Shown here: one piece after another, positions 19,927 to 30,846 of the stretch
Position numbering within the stretch: position 1 is the first letter of the stretch
Layout of the letters: every line of letters begins with the position of its first letter
Assembly (NCBI RefSeq): GCF_003627795.1
Contig: NZ_CP032684.1
Span: 3,966,001-4,030,000, forward strand
Length of the DNA: 64,000 bases
Source: Rhizobium sp. CCGE531
GTDB taxonomy: Bacteria > Pseudomonadota > Alphaproteobacteria > Rhizobiales > Rhizobiaceae
Direction of reading: 5' to 3'
Translations under genes and position numbers: made by a program
Notes under the pieces: generated by a model
Database searches by the model: none
What the model was told of the DNA's origin: nothing
Seen by the model: the letters and a program-made list of their open reading frames with translations, nothing else

Positions 19927-21241
19927 GGCTTCTCTTGTTCTCGTTGGCGCATTGATGGGTGCGACTGCGATGGGCGTTATCTACTCGGCGGTAGCGCCGG
20001 CGGAAGCCGCTGGCACTTCCACCTACAAGGAGCTGTCGATTTTCGGCGACGTCTTTGAGCGCGTCCGCGCGCAGTATGTGACGCCGCCGCAGGAAGACAA
20101 GCTCATCGAAGCCGCCATCAACGGCATGCTGACCTCTCTGGACCCGCATTCGAGCTACATGAATGCCAAGGACGCCGAAGACATGCGCACCCAGACCAAG
20201 GGTGAATTCGGCGGTCTCGGCATCGAAGTGACGATGGACAACGACCTCGTCAAGGTCATCACCCCGATCGACGACACGCCCGCCGCCAAGGCCGGCGTTC
20301 TCGCCGGCGACTACATCACCGCGATCGACGGCCAGTCCGTTCGCGGCCTGAAGCTGGAAGACGCCGTCGAGAAGATGCGCGGTCCGGTCAAGACGCCGAT
20401 CAAGCTTACCCTGATGCGCAAGGGCGCCGACAAGCCGATCGAACTCACCGTCATTCGTGACGTGATCGCCGTTGCCGCCGTCAAGTCGCGCGAGGAAGGC
20501 GATGTCGGCTATATCCGCATCATCTCCTTCACGGAAAAGACGACGCCGGACCTCGAGGCCGCGATCGCCAAGATCAAGAAGGATATTCCGGCCGACAAGC
20601 TGAAGGGGTATGTCCTCGACCTGCGCCTCAACCCGGGCGGCCTGCTCGACCAGGCGATCAACGTCGCCGACGACGTGCTCGAGCGTGGCGAAGTCGTTTC
20701 GACGCGCGGCCGCAATCCGGACGAAACCCGCCGCTTCAACGCCACGCCGGGCGATCTGACCGACGGTAAGCCGATTATCGTGCTCATCAACGGCGGTTCG
20801 GCCTCGGCTTCGGAAATCGTCGCCGGCGCCCTGCAAGATCTGCGTCGCGCCACCGTTCTCGGCTCGCAGTCCTTTGGCAAGGGCTCCGTTCAGACGATCA
20901 TTCCGCTGGGCGATGGCAACGGCGCGCTGCGCCTGACGACGGCGCTTTACTACACGCCCTCGGGCCGCTCGATCCAGGGCACGGGCATCACGCCCGACGT
21001 CAAGGTCGACCAGCCGCTGCCTGATGATCTGAAGGGCAAGCTGACGGCGGAAGGCGAATCCAGCCTGCCGGGCCACATCAAGGGCCAGAGCGAAACCGAC
21101 AAGGGCTCCGGCTCTTCGGCCTATGTACCGCCGGATCCGAAGGACGATATCCAGCTCAACTACGCGCTCGACCTGCTGCGCGGCGCCAAGACGGATCCGT
21201 CCTTCCCGCCGAACCCGGAAAAGGCAGTTTCCTCCAAGTAA
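19916..21241 (+). CDS. ctpA: C-terminal processing protease CtpA (S41)
   Basis: 441 residues: an N-terminal signal or membrane segment, a PDZ domain (about 85-165, GGLGIEVTMDNDLVKVI...AKAGVLAGDYITAIDG), then the tail-specific protease core with DLRLNPGGLLDQAI, the catalytic Ser in NGGSASASEIVAGAL, and the Lys in GSQSFGKGSVQTI. It acts in the periplasm on envelope proteins and hydrolases. GGAAAGG precedes the ATG at 19916, which lies inside the EnvC-like gene, so the two are coupled. Confidence 0.96.
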   Translation: MIRRASLVLVGALMGATAMGVIYSAVAPAEAAGTSTYKELSIFGDVFERVRAQYVTPPQEDKLIEAAINGMLTSLDPHSSYMNAKDAEDMRTQTKGEFGGLGIEVTMDNDLVKVITPIDDTPAAKAGVLAGDYITAIDGQSVRGLKLEDAVEKMRGPVKTPIKLTLMRKGADKPIELTVIRDVIAVAAVKSREEGDVGYIRIISFTEKTTPDLEAAIAKIKKDIPADKLKGYVLDLRLNPGGLLDQAINVADDVLERGEVVSTRGRNPDETRRFNATPGDLTDGKPIIVLINGGSASASEIVAGALQDLRRATVLGSQSFGKGSVQTIIPLGDGNGALRLTTALYYTPSGRSIQGTGITPDVKVDQPLPDDLKGKLTAEGESSLPGHIKGQSETDKGSGSSAYVPPDPKDDIQLNYALDLLRGAKTDPSFPPNPEKAVSSK

Positions 21242-21247
21242 GGAATG

Positions 21248-21277
21248 GCGCCGGGCTGGAAACAGACCCGGCGCTTT
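21248..21277 (+). terminator. Terminator after ctpA
   Basis: Stem GCGCCGGG (21248-21255) with CCCGGCGC (21267-21274) followed by TTT, seven bases after the ctpA stop. Confidence 0.7.
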
Positions 21278-21462
21278 CATAAGCGGAGAGCGAGCGGGGC
21301 AATGCGTACCGTTCCGCCCTCCTCGGCCGAATGAAATCGGCCCTGTTCAAAAACAGCTTCGTTCATGTTTTAGCACTTTGAGTGTTGCGGGCATTTTGCC
21401 GCTCGGCCGCGAGCGGAATGCCCGAGGCCGGTACAGTTTTCCGCTTGGGGTGGATAGGAACT

Positions 21463-22647
21463 TTGGGAACGGATTTGCATGCACCGTTGGGACAGAATCG
21501 CCGCCCCGGCCGCCAGCGGCGTCTTCCGCCCTTTGGGCGCATTCTCGGCGGCCTCTGCCTGATCGCGATTGCCTGTTTTTCCCTCTATTCGGCGCTGCAA
21601 CGCGACGAGCTTCAGAAGACCCGTCCGATCGAGACCGCAAAGAAGGAAGATCCCGCGCCAACAGCCGAAATCAAGCCGGCGCCGAACGACCAGGCGGCTT
21701 TGACTGAGGTTGATCCGCAATCCGGCGCCAACACCGCCCGCATCGTCACCGGTGACGGTTCGGTCGTCACCATGTTCAGCCCCACCAATCGCGACGGCAG
21801 CGGCCCGGTATTGATCAACGCCAATCAGGTGGGCCAGGACCCGCGCATGGCGGCAACGCCGAACGAGAACCTCCTGGAGGATTCGCCCTTCGGCAAGCTG
21901 CCGATCACCGCGCCGAGCGGCCTCAGGCCGATGGATCAATATGCGCGGCCCTGGTCCGGCGCCCGCGGTATCCGCATCGCCATCGTCGTCAGCGGCCTTG
22001 GCCTCAGCCAGACAGGCACGCAGCGCGCCATCGAGAAGCTGCCGGAGGAAATCACGCTCGCCTTTGCCGCCAGCGGCAACAGCCTGCAGCGCTGGATGCA
22101 GGAGGCCAGGCGCGGCGGCCACGAGCTCCTCATCCAGGCGCCCTTCGAGCCTTTCGACTATCCCAGCAACAATCCCGGGCCGGATACGCTGCTGACCTCG
22201 CTGTCATCAGCGAAGAATATCGACAATCTGCACAAGGCGATGGGCAAGATCACCAATTATATCGGCGTCATGAACTATCTCGGCGGCCGCTTCCTAGCCA
22301 ATCCGAATGCCCTGGAGCCGGTGCTGCGCGACGTCGGCAAACGCGGCCTGCTGTTCCTGGATGACGGTTCTTCGGCACAATCGAAATCCGGAACGCTGTC
22401 GAAAACGCTGGAAGTGCCGCATGCCTTTGCCGATATCCAGCTCGACGGAGAGCTGCAGCAGGATGCGATCCTGAAAAAGCTTGACGAACTGGAGCGCATA
22501 GCCCGCCGCAACGGTTCGGCGATCGGCGTCGCCTCCGCTTTCGACGAGAGCGTCGACGCCATCAGCAAATGGAGTGAGGAAGCTGCCATGCGCGGCATTG
22601 AAATCGTTGCCGTCTCGGCGCTTGCCGACGACCCGAAACATCCCTGA
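21463..22647 (+). CDS. Divergent polysaccharide deacetylase family protein
   Basis: 394 residues. A single membrane segment (about 27-44, ILGGLCLIAIACFSLYSAL) follows a basic N-terminus, then a low-complexity periplasmic linker. A domain of about 230 residues follows, with IRIAIVVSGLGLSQ, HELLIQAPFEPFDYP, NYIGVMNYLGGRF and GLLFLDDGS, typical of the divergent deacetylase (DUF610/YibQ) family. I chose the TTG at 21463 (AGGA five bases upstream) over a TTG at 21382. rppH follows 15 bases later. Confidence 0.85.
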   Translation: MGTDLHAPLGQNRRPGRQRRLPPFGRILGGLCLIAIACFSLYSALQRDELQKTRPIETAKKEDPAPTAEIKPAPNDQAALTEVDPQSGANTARIVTGDGSVVTMFSPTNRDGSGPVLINANQVGQDPRMAATPNENLLEDSPFGKLPITAPSGLRPMDQYARPWSGARGIRIAIVVSGLGLSQTGTQRAIEKLPEEITLAFAASGNSLQRWMQEARRGGHELLIQAPFEPFDYPSNNPGPDTLLTSLSSAKNIDNLHKAMGKITNYIGVMNYLGGRFLANPNALEPVLRDVGKRGLLFLDDGSSAQSKSGTLSKTLEVPHAFADIQLDGELQQDAILKKLDELERIARRNGSAIGVASAFDESVDAISKWSEEAAMRGIEIVAVSALADDPKHP

Positions 22648-22662
22648 TCGCTGGAGAGAAAG

Positions 22663-23199
22663 ATGAGCACGCACGCCCCCGTGAGAGCCGAAGACCTGCC
22701 CTACCGTCCCTGTGTCGGCATCATGATCCTGAACCGGGATGGCCTGGTCTGGGCCGGTCGCCGCATTCCGGTCGGCAATTCCGAGTATGACGGCTCGCCG
22801 CAGCTCTGGCAGATGCCGCAAGGCGGCATAGACGACGGTGAAGATGCGCTGAAGGCCGCCTATCGCGAGCTCTACGAGGAAACGGGCATGAAAACCGTGA
22901 CCCTGCTGGCGGAAGCGACGGACTGGATCAACTACGATCTGCCGCCTCAGCTGATCGGTATCGGCCTGAAGGGAAAGTTTCGCGGCCAGACGCAGCGCTG
23001 GTTTGCCTTCCGCTTCGATGGCGATGAAAACGAGATCGCCATCAACCCACCGCCGGGCGGCCATGAACCGGAATTCGACGCCTGGGAATGGAAGCCGATG
23101 GAAGCGTTGCCCGGCCTGATTGTCACCTTCAAGCGTTCGGTCTACGAACGGGTCGTTTCGGAATTCAGCCATCTGGCCGGCCTGAAGGCCGAGGACTGA
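22663..23199 (+). CDS. rppH: RNA 5'-pyrophosphohydrolase
   Basis: 178 residues. [21 protein letters not shown] at the start, and the Nudix box [22 protein letters not shown] is complete. It removes pyrophosphate from mRNA 5' ends to start decay. GGAGAGAAAG precedes the ATG. Confidence 0.95.
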   Translation: MSTHAPVRAEDLPYRPCVGIMILNRDGLVWAGRRIPVGNSEYDGSPQLWQMPQGGIDDGEDALKAAYRELYEETGMKTVTLLAEATDWINYDLPPQLIGIGLKGKFRGQTQRWFAFRFDGDENEIAINPPPGGHEPEFDAWEWKPMEALPGLIVTFKRSVYERVVSEFSHLAGLKAED

Positions 23200-23206
23200 A
23201 TACAAG

Positions 23207-23234
23207 AGAACCGGCCGCAAAAGCGGCCGGTTCT
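23207..23234. terminator. Bidirectional hairpin between rppH and bfr
   Basis: Perfect 12-bp stem AGAACCGGCCGC (23207-23218) and GCGGCCGGTTCT (23223-23234) with an AAAA loop, between convergent stop codons. Confidence 0.75.
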
Positions 23235-23246
23235 GCAAGGCGTGGG

Positions 23247-23732
23247 TTATTCCGCGGAATCGGCGGAGTCAGCGTTGAGCTGGCCGTATTTGGCTTCGCC
23301 GATCTTCCCGAGCAGATCGAGCTGGGTTTCCAGGAAGTCGATATGGCCTTCCTCGTCCGCCAAAAGCTCTTCGAACAGCTTCATTGAAACATAGTCGCCG
23401 GCATCGTGACAGATATCACGCGACTTCTTATAGGCCGAGCGGGCGTCGTATTCGCCGGCGAGATCGGCCTCCAGCACTTCCTTGACGTTCTGGCCGATAC
23501 GCAGCGGCGCCAGCGTCTGCAGGTTCGGATGACCTTCGAGAAAGATGATGCGAGCGACGAGACGATCGGCGTGCTGCATTTCCTCGATGGATTCAGCACG
23601 TTCCTTTTTGGCAAGCTTGGTGTAGCCCCAGTCTTCGAGAAGACGATAGTGAACCCAATACTGATTGACTGCGCCAAGCTCGAGAAACAGCGCCTCGTTA
23701 AGCCGCTCGATGACTTTTTTGTCGCCTTTCAA
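23247..23732 (-). CDS. bfr: Bacterioferritin
   Basis: 161 residues from a TTG at 23732, placed by ACAGGAG nine bases upstream and by the usual family start ([14 protein letters not shown]); an ATG at 23756 would add eight residues but lacks a ribosome site. Ferroxidase ligands are visible: [11 protein letters not shown] (Glu), [12 protein letters not shown] (Glu, His), [11 protein letters not shown], and [12 protein letters not shown]. It stores iron as a 24-mer. The heme-binding Met region would be near MQHAD. Its start overlaps the end of bfd. Confidence 0.95.
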   Translation of the reverse strand: MKGDKKVIERLNEALFLELGAVNQYWVHYRLLEDWGYTKLAKKERAESIEEMQHADRLVARIIFLEGHPNLQTLAPLRIGQNVKEVLEADLAGEYDARSAYKKSRDICHDAGDYVSMKLFEELLADEEGHIDFLETQLDLLGKIGEAKYGQLNADSADSAE

Positions 23733-24009
23733 TGTCCGCTCTCCTGTTGTCTTCATGAAATTTTTTCAGGCGAGACATGAAATCAAATATTTCGGTTTCC
23801 GTCGAGTGGCGACGGGCATGATAGTCTTCGGTTGTCTGTATAATGATATCAACGACATTCGGGAAACAGCCGCAGCAACGGCCGCGCTTTTCCATGGCGT
23901 GATAGACCTTGGCCGGAACGATGAGCTGCCAACAGTCCTGATCGAGGAGTTCAGTGATGACGTCCCGGATTTCCCTGTCGGTGATGTAATTACAACTGCA
24001 AACCAGCAT
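23698..24009 (-). CDS. bfd: Bacterioferritin-associated ferredoxin
   Basis: 103 residues. [18 protein letters not shown] and [14 protein letters not shown] give the CxC...CxxC ligands of a [2Fe-2S] BFD domain. A basic tail of about 40 residues follows. It reduces bacterioferritin iron to mobilise it. It lies immediately upstream of bfr, overlapping by 35 bases. I saw no clear Irr or RirA operator upstream. Confidence 0.93.
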   Translation of the reverse strand: MLVCSCNYITDREIRDVITELLDQDCWQLIVPAKVYHAMEKRGRCCGCFPNVVDIIIQTTEDYHARRHSTETEIFDFMSRLKKFHEDNRRADIERRQKSHRAA

Positions 24010-24150
24010 TCTTTGCTCAGCCCGTCAAACATGACATCCGCTGTCTTGTTATCTGCTAAAGAAGACGCCCTTTGTCAAGAAAGAAACGATTCATTTTGAT
24101 CGGCGGGCGGGAGCATCGGCTCGCGCTCGCCAGCTGCGAGGCCCGGAATC

Positions 24151-27100
24151 TCAATGAAAATTGCGGCCTCGCGGCATGACTCTCGCCGTTTCGATGCTAT
24201 TGCTGCGGCCTTCCGCCGCTGTTCCGGCACCGGCTCCGCGCGGCAGCAGAGCGGGCTTTTCCTTCTGCCGGTGGTCCATGGTCGGCCGCAGCGCTTCATC
24301 CGCCCGATCGCTGACGCCGAAACGCCGCGCCTCTCGCTGCAGGATGCCGAGCGCAGGCGTCATGTCCTCGATATGATCGACCACCACATGGATGACGCCG
24401 CTCTCGCTCTGCAGCCGACCACGGATCTTCACCAGCCGCGCACCCATGACGATGGCGCGGTATTTCTCGAATTTCTTTGACCAGACGATCGCATTGGCGA
24501 CGCCGGTCTCGTCCTCAAGGGTCATGAAGATCACCCCCTTGGCCGAACCCGGCCGCTGACGCACCAGCACCAGGCCCGCGATCGTCACCATCCGCCCATT
24601 CGCCACCTTGGGCAAATCCCGGCTCTGCACGATGCCCTGCCGCGCGAAATCGGCGCGCAGGAAGGAAACCGGGTGCGCCTTCAACGATAGCGACAGATAG
24701 CGATAATCTTCGGTGACCTGTTCGCCGGGCAGCATTTCGGGCAGCACGACCGCCGGCTCGACCTGCAGCTCCGCATGATCGCTGAGATCGAAGAGGGGGA
24801 GCTTTTCGGCAGCACTTCCGGCATCGAGCGCCCGCACTGCCCAAAGCGCTTCCCGCCGGCTCAAGCCGATGGAGCCGAACGCATCCGCATCCGCCAGGCG
24901 CTCGATCTGCGCCTTGGCAAGCCCGGAACGCAGCCAGAGATCGCGCACGGACCGATAGCCATCGCCACGGCGCTCGGCGAGCTGCTTCATCTCCTCCTCG
25001 GACAGACCCTTGACCTGCCGGAAGCCGAGACGGACGGCACATTGCGCCCTGATGATCCCGCGCATCGACGCATGCCGCGGCTCGACCGCATCCTTGTCGA
25101 AGCGCGCCTTCTCCAGCAGGCAATCCCAGCTGGAACGATTGACATCCACCGGCCGCACCTCGACGCCATGCTCGCGCGCATCGCGAACGAGCTGTGCCGG
25201 CGCATAGAAACCCATCGGCTGCGCATTGAGGATCGCCGCGCAGAAGACATCGGGATAATAGGCCTTGAGCCAGGAGGAGGCGTAAACGAGAAGGGCGAAG
25301 GAAGCCGCATGGCTTTCGGGAAAGCCATATTCGCCGAAGCCCTTGATCTGCTCGAAACAGTTCTTGGCGAACTCGCGGTCATATCCCTTTGCAGCCATGC
25401 CTTCGACCATCTTCTCCTCAAAAGTATGGATGGTCCCGGTTCGCTTGAAGGTCGCCATTGCCCGGCGTAACTTGTCGGCCTCCGCAGGCTTAAATCCCGC
25501 TGCCGTAATGGCGATCTGCATGGCCTGTTCCTGAAACAGGGGAACGCCCAGCGTGCGCTTCAGCACCTCCTTCAGCTCTTCACTCGGATAGTCGAGCTCC
25601 TTTCCCGCCCGCTTTGCCTCCCGCCGCTTGAGATAGGGATGCACCATATTGCCCTGGATCGGGCCGGGACGGACGATCGCTACCTCGATGACCAAATCGT
25701 AGAATTCGCGGGGGCGCAGACGCGGCAGCATGCTCATCTGCGCCCGGCTTTCGATCTGGAAGACGCCGATCGTATCGGCCCGGCAGATCATGTCATAGAC
25801 CGGTATGCGGTCGGGATACTCACCGCTTCCAAGGTCGGCGAGCTGCTTCTTCACGTCGTAATGCAGCAGCAGCAGATCGAAAGCCTTGGCAAGACAGGTC
25901 AGCATGCCGAGCGCGAGCACGTCGATCTTTAGTATGTTGAGATTGTCGAGATCGTCCTTGTTCCACTCGATCATGTAGCGATCGTCCATCGCCGTATGCA
26001 TGATCGGCACCACTTCGTCCAATCGATCCCGGGTGATGACGAAACCGCCGACATGCTGGGTCAGATGCCGCGGAAACCCCATCAGCGTCGAGGCGTAGGA
26101 AAGGACGTTCCGTGTTGTCTTGTCTTTGAGATCGAGGCCGGCAATCTTCGCCTCGCGCTCGGACAGCTCTTCCGTCGACCAGCCCCAGACGCCGCTCGCA
26201 AGGGCAGACTGCACATCCTCCGACAGGCCGAAGGCTTTCGCCACCTCGCGGCCGGCCGAGCGCGCCCGATAGCTGGTGACCGCCGCCGTCAACCCGGCAT
26301 GCTCCTTGTCGTAATGTCTGTAGATGAACTGAATGACCTCTTCGCGCTTCTCATGTTCGAAATCGACGTCGATATCCGGTGGCTCTTCCCGTTCCGTCGA
26401 TATGAAGCGCTCGAAGAGCAGGGTCGTTATTTCCGGATTGACCTCGGTAATCCCAAGACAATAGCAGACCGTCGAATTGGCCGCCGATCCCCGTCCCTGG
26501 CACAGGATATTCTGGCTACGGGCAAACTCCATGATCCGATGCACCGTCAGGAAGTAAGGCTCGTATTGCCGTTCGCGGATGAGCTCGAGCTCATGCTCGA
26601 TCTGCATCGAGACCTTTTCAGGGATCTTTTCAGGAAAGCGCGACCTGGCCCCCTCCCACGTCAGTCGCTTCAACGTCTCCGCGACGGTCTCGCCATCAAT
26701 GCTTTCGTCGGGATAATTATGCTTCAGCTCATCCAGAGAAAAAGACAGCCGGCTAAAAAACTTCTGCGTATTGGCGATGGCCTTTAGATAATCCCGGAAA
26801 AGGCGCGCCATCTCGGCAGCGTCCTTCATAAAGCGCTCGGCATTGGCCGCCAGCTTGAAGCCGGCTTGCGCGATCGGCACATGCTCGCGGATCGAAACGA
26901 CGATATCGGCAAGCGGCTTGCGCTCGGTTGCGTGATAGAGCGGCTGGTTGCTGGCGATCAGCCGCACCCCGTTGCGCTGTGCGATGATGGAGAGCGTGGC
27001 GAAGACCAGCCGGTCTCGCCCATCATAGGCTGGCGACAGAACCATATGCAGCTTCCTGCCGAAACGCATCCATAGCCGCTTCAGGCACTGCTCCAGCTTT

Positions 27101-27618
27101 TCCTGCCCCTCCGGCGTCTCGACGCTTGTCGCATCGGGAACAAGCGCCAGCATCATCTCGTCGCCCCATTCCATAAGGTCGGCTTCTTCGAGCTGACAGG
27201 AACCTTTCTCGGCCCTAAGATTGCCGGCGCTCAGCAGCCGGCAGAGATGCGCCCAGCCCTTGCGATTCTGCGGATAGGCAAGGATATCGGGCGTGCCATC
27301 CGAGAACATCAGACGGGCGCCAGGCTGGAAACGAACCGGCTTCAGGAACGGCTTTTCCGGCTTCCCCTGGGCTCGAAGCAGAAGATTTTCCTTGATGACG
27401 TCTTCATATTTCGCCTGGAGAACCTTGGTATGAGCATGCGCCTTGACTACGCCGGCAACCGAATTGCGGTCGGCGATCCCAAATCCGGAAAGCTTCAGGA
27501 GGGCGGCCTGCATCACCATTTCTTCCGGATGCGAGGCGCCTTCGAGAAAGGAGAAGTTCGTTCTCACCCCGATCTCGAAGAAAGGCACGGGTTCGTGAAA
27601 GCTCGGGCGCGCGTTCAT
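24151..27618 (-). CDS. dnaE2: Error-prone DNA polymerase DnaE2
   Basis: 1155 residues. The N-terminal PHP domain begins [21 protein letters not shown]. Polymerase motifs include [39 protein letters not shown] (catalytic Asp pair) and [23 protein letters not shown] text. It ends with an OB fold ([21 protein letters not shown]) and the short GRNFH tail of DnaE2. It does translesion synthesis with ImuA and ImuB. The start overlaps the imuB stop by ATGA. Confidence 0.96.
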   Translation of the reverse strand: MNARPSFHEPVPFFEIGVRTNFSFLEGASHPEEMVMQAALLKLSGFGIADRNSVAGVVKAHAHTKVLQAKYEDVIKENLLLRAQGKPEKPFLKPVRFQPGARLMFSDGTPDILAYPQNRKGWAHLCRLLSAGNLRAEKGSCQLEEADLMEWGDEMMLALVPDATSVETPEGQEKLEQCLKRLWMRFGRKLHMVLSPAYDGRDRLVFATLSIIAQRNGVRLIASNQPLYHATERKPLADIVVSIREHVPIAQAGFKLAANAERFMKDAAEMARLFRDYLKAIANTQKFFSRLSFSLDELKHNYPDESIDGETVAETLKRLTWEGARSRFPEKIPEKVSMQIEHELELIRERQYEPYFLTVHRIMEFARSQNILCQGRGSAANSTVCYCLGITEVNPEITTLLFERFISTEREEPPDIDVDFEHEKREEVIQFIYRHYDKEHAGLTAAVTSYRARSAGREVAKAFGLSEDVQSALASGVWGWSTEELSEREAKIAGLDLKDKTTRNVLSYASTLMGFPRHLTQHVGGFVITRDRLDEVVPIMHTAMDDRYMIEWNKDDLDNLNILKIDVLALGMLTCLAKAFDLLLLHYDVKKQLADLGSGEYPDRIPVYDMICRADTIGVFQIESRAQMSMLPRLRPREFYDLVIEVAIVRPGPIQGNMVHPYLKRREAKRAGKELDYPSEELKEVLKRTLGVPLFQEQAMQIAITAAGFKPAEADKLRRAMATFKRTGTIHTFEEKMVEGMAAKGYDREFAKNCFEQIKGFGEYGFPESHAASFALLVYASSWLKAYYPDVFCAAILNAQPMGFYAPAQLVRDAREHGVEVRPVDVNRSSWDCLLEKARFDKDAVEPRHASMRGIIRAQCAVRLGFRQVKGLSEEEMKQLAERRGDGYRSVRDLWLRSGLAKAQIERLADADAFGSIGLSRREALWAVRALDAGSAAEKLPLFDLSDHAELQVEPAVVLPEMLPGEQVTEDYRYLSLSLKAHPVSFLRADFARQGIVQSRDLPKVANGRMVTIAGLVLVRQRPGSAKGVIFMTLEDETGVANAIVWSKKFEKYRAIVMGARLVKIRGRLQSESGVIHVVVDHIEDMTPALGILQREARRFGVSDRADEALRPTMDHRQKEKPALLPRGAGAGTAAEGRSNSIETARVMPRGRNFH

Positions 27619-29243
27619 GCGAAGACCCCATGCATATACCAGTTCGGCGGTGTCTCGGTCTGGCCGTAGAGCCCCTTGCGGAACAGCCAGAAGCGATGGC
27701 CCTCTTCGTCCTCGACCTGGAAATAATCGCGGGCAGGCTCTTGCCTGTCCTCGACCCACCATTCCGCCGAAAGCCGCTCCGGTCCTTCGGCCCGGTTGAT
27801 CCGATGCATCACACGCCGCCAGCGGAACTGCCGGGGAGGGCCGTCGGGCACTTCGGCGGCAAGGGCTTCGATCGGCTCCGGCATGCGAAACAGCCGCAGC
27901 GGCCGCTCGCCGCGGAAGAAGCCGTAGCCGGCATAGTCGACGCTCGTCCGTCTTCGAGCAGCAAGGACATCCATGACCGGCACCGGCCGTACCGCCCGCT
28001 CGGGAATATGGCTCTGCCGCAATTCGAAACCCTGCAGGCAATCCGGCCCCAGCCGCGCGGCCACCCGGTCGACAAAAGCGGCGAGCGACCCGTCCTGGCG
28101 GCCTTCTCCGACGAAATCGCCCTGCATCGCGTCGAAGGGCGCATGCTGCAGTACATTGAGACGGACAATCTCGAAACCATATCCGACATCGAGATCGTCA
28201 TGAATGGCGGTGAAGCGCTCCGTGAACAGGTTGGCGATCCGGCTCGGCTCCCGCAGCGGCTGCGATGCGCCGGCGGCAATGCGGAAGACCGCCCCATCCA
28301 CCCTGAACAACAGGAGTTCGAAGGAGCGGCCGCCGACACCACGCGCCTCCAGTCCCGGCTTCAGCGTTTCGGCAAGCTGGCGGGCAAGCTGGAGAATATC
28401 GGCTTCCGCCTGCACAGGCTCGACCAGCCGGCGCTCGGCCGACAATTGCGCGACCGGCCGGCGCGGCGAGATCGGCTCCTCGACGAGGCCGACGGCCTGA
28501 TCGAGCCGCAGGAGCAGCTGCGCGCCGAAGCGGCGGGCAAGCGGCGCACGCGGCGCGGCCAGAAGGTCGCCCACCTGCTTCAATCCCAGCTTCTGCAACG
28601 CGGCGATGGTCTCTTCGCCGAGCCTCAGCGAAGCCACGGGCAGCGGCGCCAAGGCCTCTTCCATGGCTTTCGGAGGAACAACACGGCTTTCCTCAAAACG
28701 GGCGACCGCCCAGGACAGGCCGGGCGCGGAGGAAATGGCGCCGCGCACATCGAGCCCCAGCCGGGAAATCCGGATCAATATATCCTCGAGCAGCGCCTCT
28801 TCGCCGCCGAAAAGATGGGCGCAGCCGGTAATATCGAGAAAAAGGCCATCCTTGCCGTCGATCGCCACCAGCGGCGTGTAGCGGTCGCACCAGTCAGCGA
28901 TCGCTTCCAAAAGCTTGCGGTCCGCGGCGGGATCCTCCTCGACGACATCGAGATCGGGACAGATCGCCTTTGCCTCGGCCACACCCTGCCCCTGCTTCAG
29001 GCCGATCATCTCCGCACGCTCGTTGAGCGCGGTGAGCCGCATGGCATTGTTGAGCTTGCCGGCACAGGCGAGCGGCGGCGCTTCAAGCCTGCCTGTCGAA
29101 CGCCAGGAGAGACCCCAGCGCTTGCGTGCGATGCGGTCGGTCGGCAGATGCGGGAAGGTCAGCGCCAGAATGCGCTGCGTATTCGCCGGGAAGGGCAGGG
29201 CGTTGAGCGTCGGGGACAGGGGCAAAGCGGCGGTCATGGGCAT
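27615..29243 (-). CDS. imuB: ImuB, Y-family polymerase-like protein
   Basis: 542 residues. The fold of Y-family polymerases is recognisable ([56 protein letters not shown]), but the first catalytic Asp region reads FPHL, so it should be inactive as a polymerase and serve as the hub linking DnaE2, ImuA and the beta clamp. GGAG lies five bases before the ATG at 29243. The first 161 bases overlap imuA in another frame. Confidence 0.93.
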   Translation of the reverse strand: MPMTAALPLSPTLNALPFPANTQRILALTFPHLPTDRIARKRWGLSWRSTGRLEAPPLACAGKLNNAMRLTALNERAEMIGLKQGQGVAEAKAICPDLDVVEEDPAADRKLLEAIADWCDRYTPLVAIDGKDGLFLDITGCAHLFGGEEALLEDILIRISRLGLDVRGAISSAPGLSWAVARFEESRVVPPKAMEEALAPLPVASLRLGEETIAALQKLGLKQVGDLLAAPRAPLARRFGAQLLLRLDQAVGLVEEPISPRRPVAQLSAERRLVEPVQAEADILQLARQLAETLKPGLEARGVGGRSFELLLFRVDGAVFRIAAGASQPLREPSRIANLFTERFTAIHDDLDVGYGFEIVRLNVLQHAPFDAMQGDFVGEGRQDGSLAAFVDRVAARLGPDCLQGFELRQSHIPERAVRPVPVMDVLAARRRTSVDYAGYGFFRGERPLRLFRMPEPIEALAAEVPDGPPRQFRWRRVMHRINRAEGPERLSAEWWVEDRQEPARDYFQVEDEEGHRFWLFRKGLYGQTETPPNWYMHGVFA

Positions 29244-30078
29244 TCCACTCCAGGGTTATGGAAAGAGGCGCCGGGTTGTGGCTCTTTTCCAAGGTCAGAC
29301 GAAAGGCCGGATGACCGATGCTGCCGCCAAGCACCGATCCGTCCGGCAGGGGCCGCGCCAGCGCCGGCGCGGGTTCGACGGAAAAGCGGAAGAGGGCGCT
29401 GCTCGCTTCCTCCTCGCCTCCCTGTCGCAACAGAAACAAGGGCCGCCCCGCCGCCTTGGCTCTCAGCGCCAGCCGCCGGCTTTCGGTCAGGCCGAAACGC
29501 GAGGGATTGCCGCGCACTTCCAGAATGACGAGAGCAAAGGCAGCACTCCCAAGCGCCGCCTCCGCCACCCAGAGCGCGTCTTCCAGCCTGCGCGGGGAAG
29601 CCTGCAGGAAAGCCTCGGGCTCCAGCCCGAAATTCCTGATGCCAATGGCATAGGGCAGGCCCGCCTCCATCGTGGCGACCGTATCGCCGATCCAGAGGAT
29701 CGGAATTTTGGCCGCCTCTGCGCCTAAAGCTTGCGCATGCAGCCGCGCGGCAAGCGCAAGGGCAAAGCCGCTCGCCGCCCCCGCATCACGCAAGCCGAGG
29801 GAGCGGATTTCCGTCAGCGCATCGAGCGGCAGGCCGCCTTGCAGAGCGGCGTCGAGATCATCGACGCCGGTCGCAAGAAACGGCTGAGCAGGCTTAGCCT
29901 GAGCAGGCCCGGCTTGGGCAGGCAGTGGCTTTTCAATGCCTGCCGATCCCATGGCCGGCTTGGCCGCCGGCATCTCATGCGCCACTGCCGCCAGTGCCGG
30001 GATCGGCCTGCCTTCCAGTCGGGCAATGGTTTCACGCAGGGCAAAAAGCGTTTCCCGCGCCACGGCGGACTCGGCCAT
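29083..30078 (-). CDS. imuA: ImuA, RecA-like SOS mutagenesis factor
   Basis: 331 residues. ATGVDDLDAALQGGLPLDALTEI is the degenerate RecA/SulA-like start; ILWIGDTVATMEAGLPYAIGIRNFGL and VILEVRGNPSRFGLTESRRLALRA follow. Walker A is not intact. The conserved part appears to end near EWNAHDRRF (about residue 285); the last 46 residues run over the imuB coding start in a different frame and look overprinted. A LexA box lies 24 bases upstream. Confidence 0.9.
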   Translation of the reverse strand: MAESAVARETLFALRETIARLEGRPIPALAAVAHEMPAAKPAMGSAGIEKPLPAQAGPAQAKPAQPFLATGVDDLDAALQGGLPLDALTEIRSLGLRDAGAASGFALALAARLHAQALGAEAAKIPILWIGDTVATMEAGLPYAIGIRNFGLEPEAFLQASPRRLEDALWVAEAALGSAAFALVILEVRGNPSRFGLTESRRLALRAKAAGRPLFLLRQGGEEEASSALFRFSVEPAPALARPLPDGSVLGGSIGHPAFRLTLEKSHNPAPLSITLEWNAHDRRFAPVPDAQRPALPGEYAAHSGADLPASADRPHRTQALGSLLAFDRQA

Positions 30079-30101
30079 GACGTTAGCTCCAGATCGATAA
30101 T

Positions 30102-30116
30102 GTTCCTGTTATGTTC
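30102..30116 (-). promoter_or_regulatory. LexA (SOS) box of imuA-imuB-dnaE2
   Basis: Perfect direct repeat GTTC-N7-GTTC (GAAC-N7-GAAC on the minus strand), the LexA operator of rhizobia and other alphaproteobacteria, 24 bases before the imuA start. It predicts DNA-damage induction of the whole cassette. Confidence 0.92.
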
Positions 30117-30187
30117 TTATGGATTCCAGAGGTCGGGAAAAGAGTCAACACCCTTTTATAAGAAAATATTCCTTTGCCTCAGGCCGA

Positions 30188-30295
30188 ATGGTTTTAGACC
30201 TATTCGGCCCAAAATCTGAATCCGCCCTAAAATCAAATAAATAGAGCATGATGTCGTCCGAAAACCGCTCTTACACTTTTCGGCATCACGCTCTA
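30188..30295. repeat. RIME-like mosaic repeat, copy 1
   Basis: Two palindromic parts: a degenerate one around 30188-30235 (GGTTTTAGACC...AAAATCTGAATCCGC) and AGAGCATGATG (30243-30253) with CATCACGCTCT (30284-30294). The same two-part sequence occurs at 51667-51780 and 56065-56174. Confidence 0.7.
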
Positions 30296-30355
30296 ATCCG
30301 CTCTCGTAAAAGCCACGCAAAGTCTCTATATGACCAGCCAAGGAAGGAAGCATTC

Positions 30356-30793
30356 ATGGCTCGCGTTGACCAGAGCGAAAACTGGCGGGATCGTCACTCG
30401 CCCTCCATCAGCACATTCGAATCTCTGGCAATGGAGGCCTATAGCCACCTACCGGAAGAATTTCGCTCGCTCACCGGCAACCTCATCATCCTCATCGAAG
30501 ATTTCCCTGATGACGACGTGTTCGAGGACATGGCGCTCGAAACGCCCTTCGACCTGCTCGGCCTCTTCGAGGGTCGCGGCATATCGGAGCGTTACACCGC
30601 CCAAACCGGGGATATGCCGAACAAGATCCGTCTCTATCGCCGGCCGATCATCGATTACTGGGCGGAAAACGAGGAAACCCTCGGCGACATCATAACCCAT
30701 GTCCTGATCCACGAGATCGGCCACCATTTCGGCCTGAGCGACGAGGACATGGAGCGCATCGAGGAGAGCGCCGAAGAGGCGACGGATCGCTGA
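30356..30793 (+). CDS. Metallopeptidase family (minimal zincin) protein
   Basis: 145 residues. The HExxH zinc motif is HVLIHEIGHHFGLSDEDM near the C-terminus; NLIILIEDFPDD and LLGLFEGRGISERY are typical of the small PF06262 (DUF1025) zincins. AAGGAAGG precedes the ATG at 30356. No secretion signal is seen, so it is probably cytosolic. The substrate is unknown. Confidence 0.88.
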   Translation: MARVDQSENWRDRHSPSISTFESLAMEAYSHLPEEFRSLTGNLIILIEDFPDDDVFEDMALETPFDLLGLFEGRGISERYTAQTGDMPNKIRLYRRPIIDYWAENEETLGDIITHVLIHEIGHHFGLSDEDMERIEESAEEATDR

Positions 30794-30846
30794 TACCAGC
30801 CGGACCGCAAGACGGCCGGGGAAGGGCGAAGAATTTCAGTCGCCGC

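Noticed and set aside
24010..24150. Iron-responsive operator before bfd
   Set aside because: I looked for Irr (TTTAGAA-N3-TTCTAAA) and RirA-type boxes and found no convincing match.
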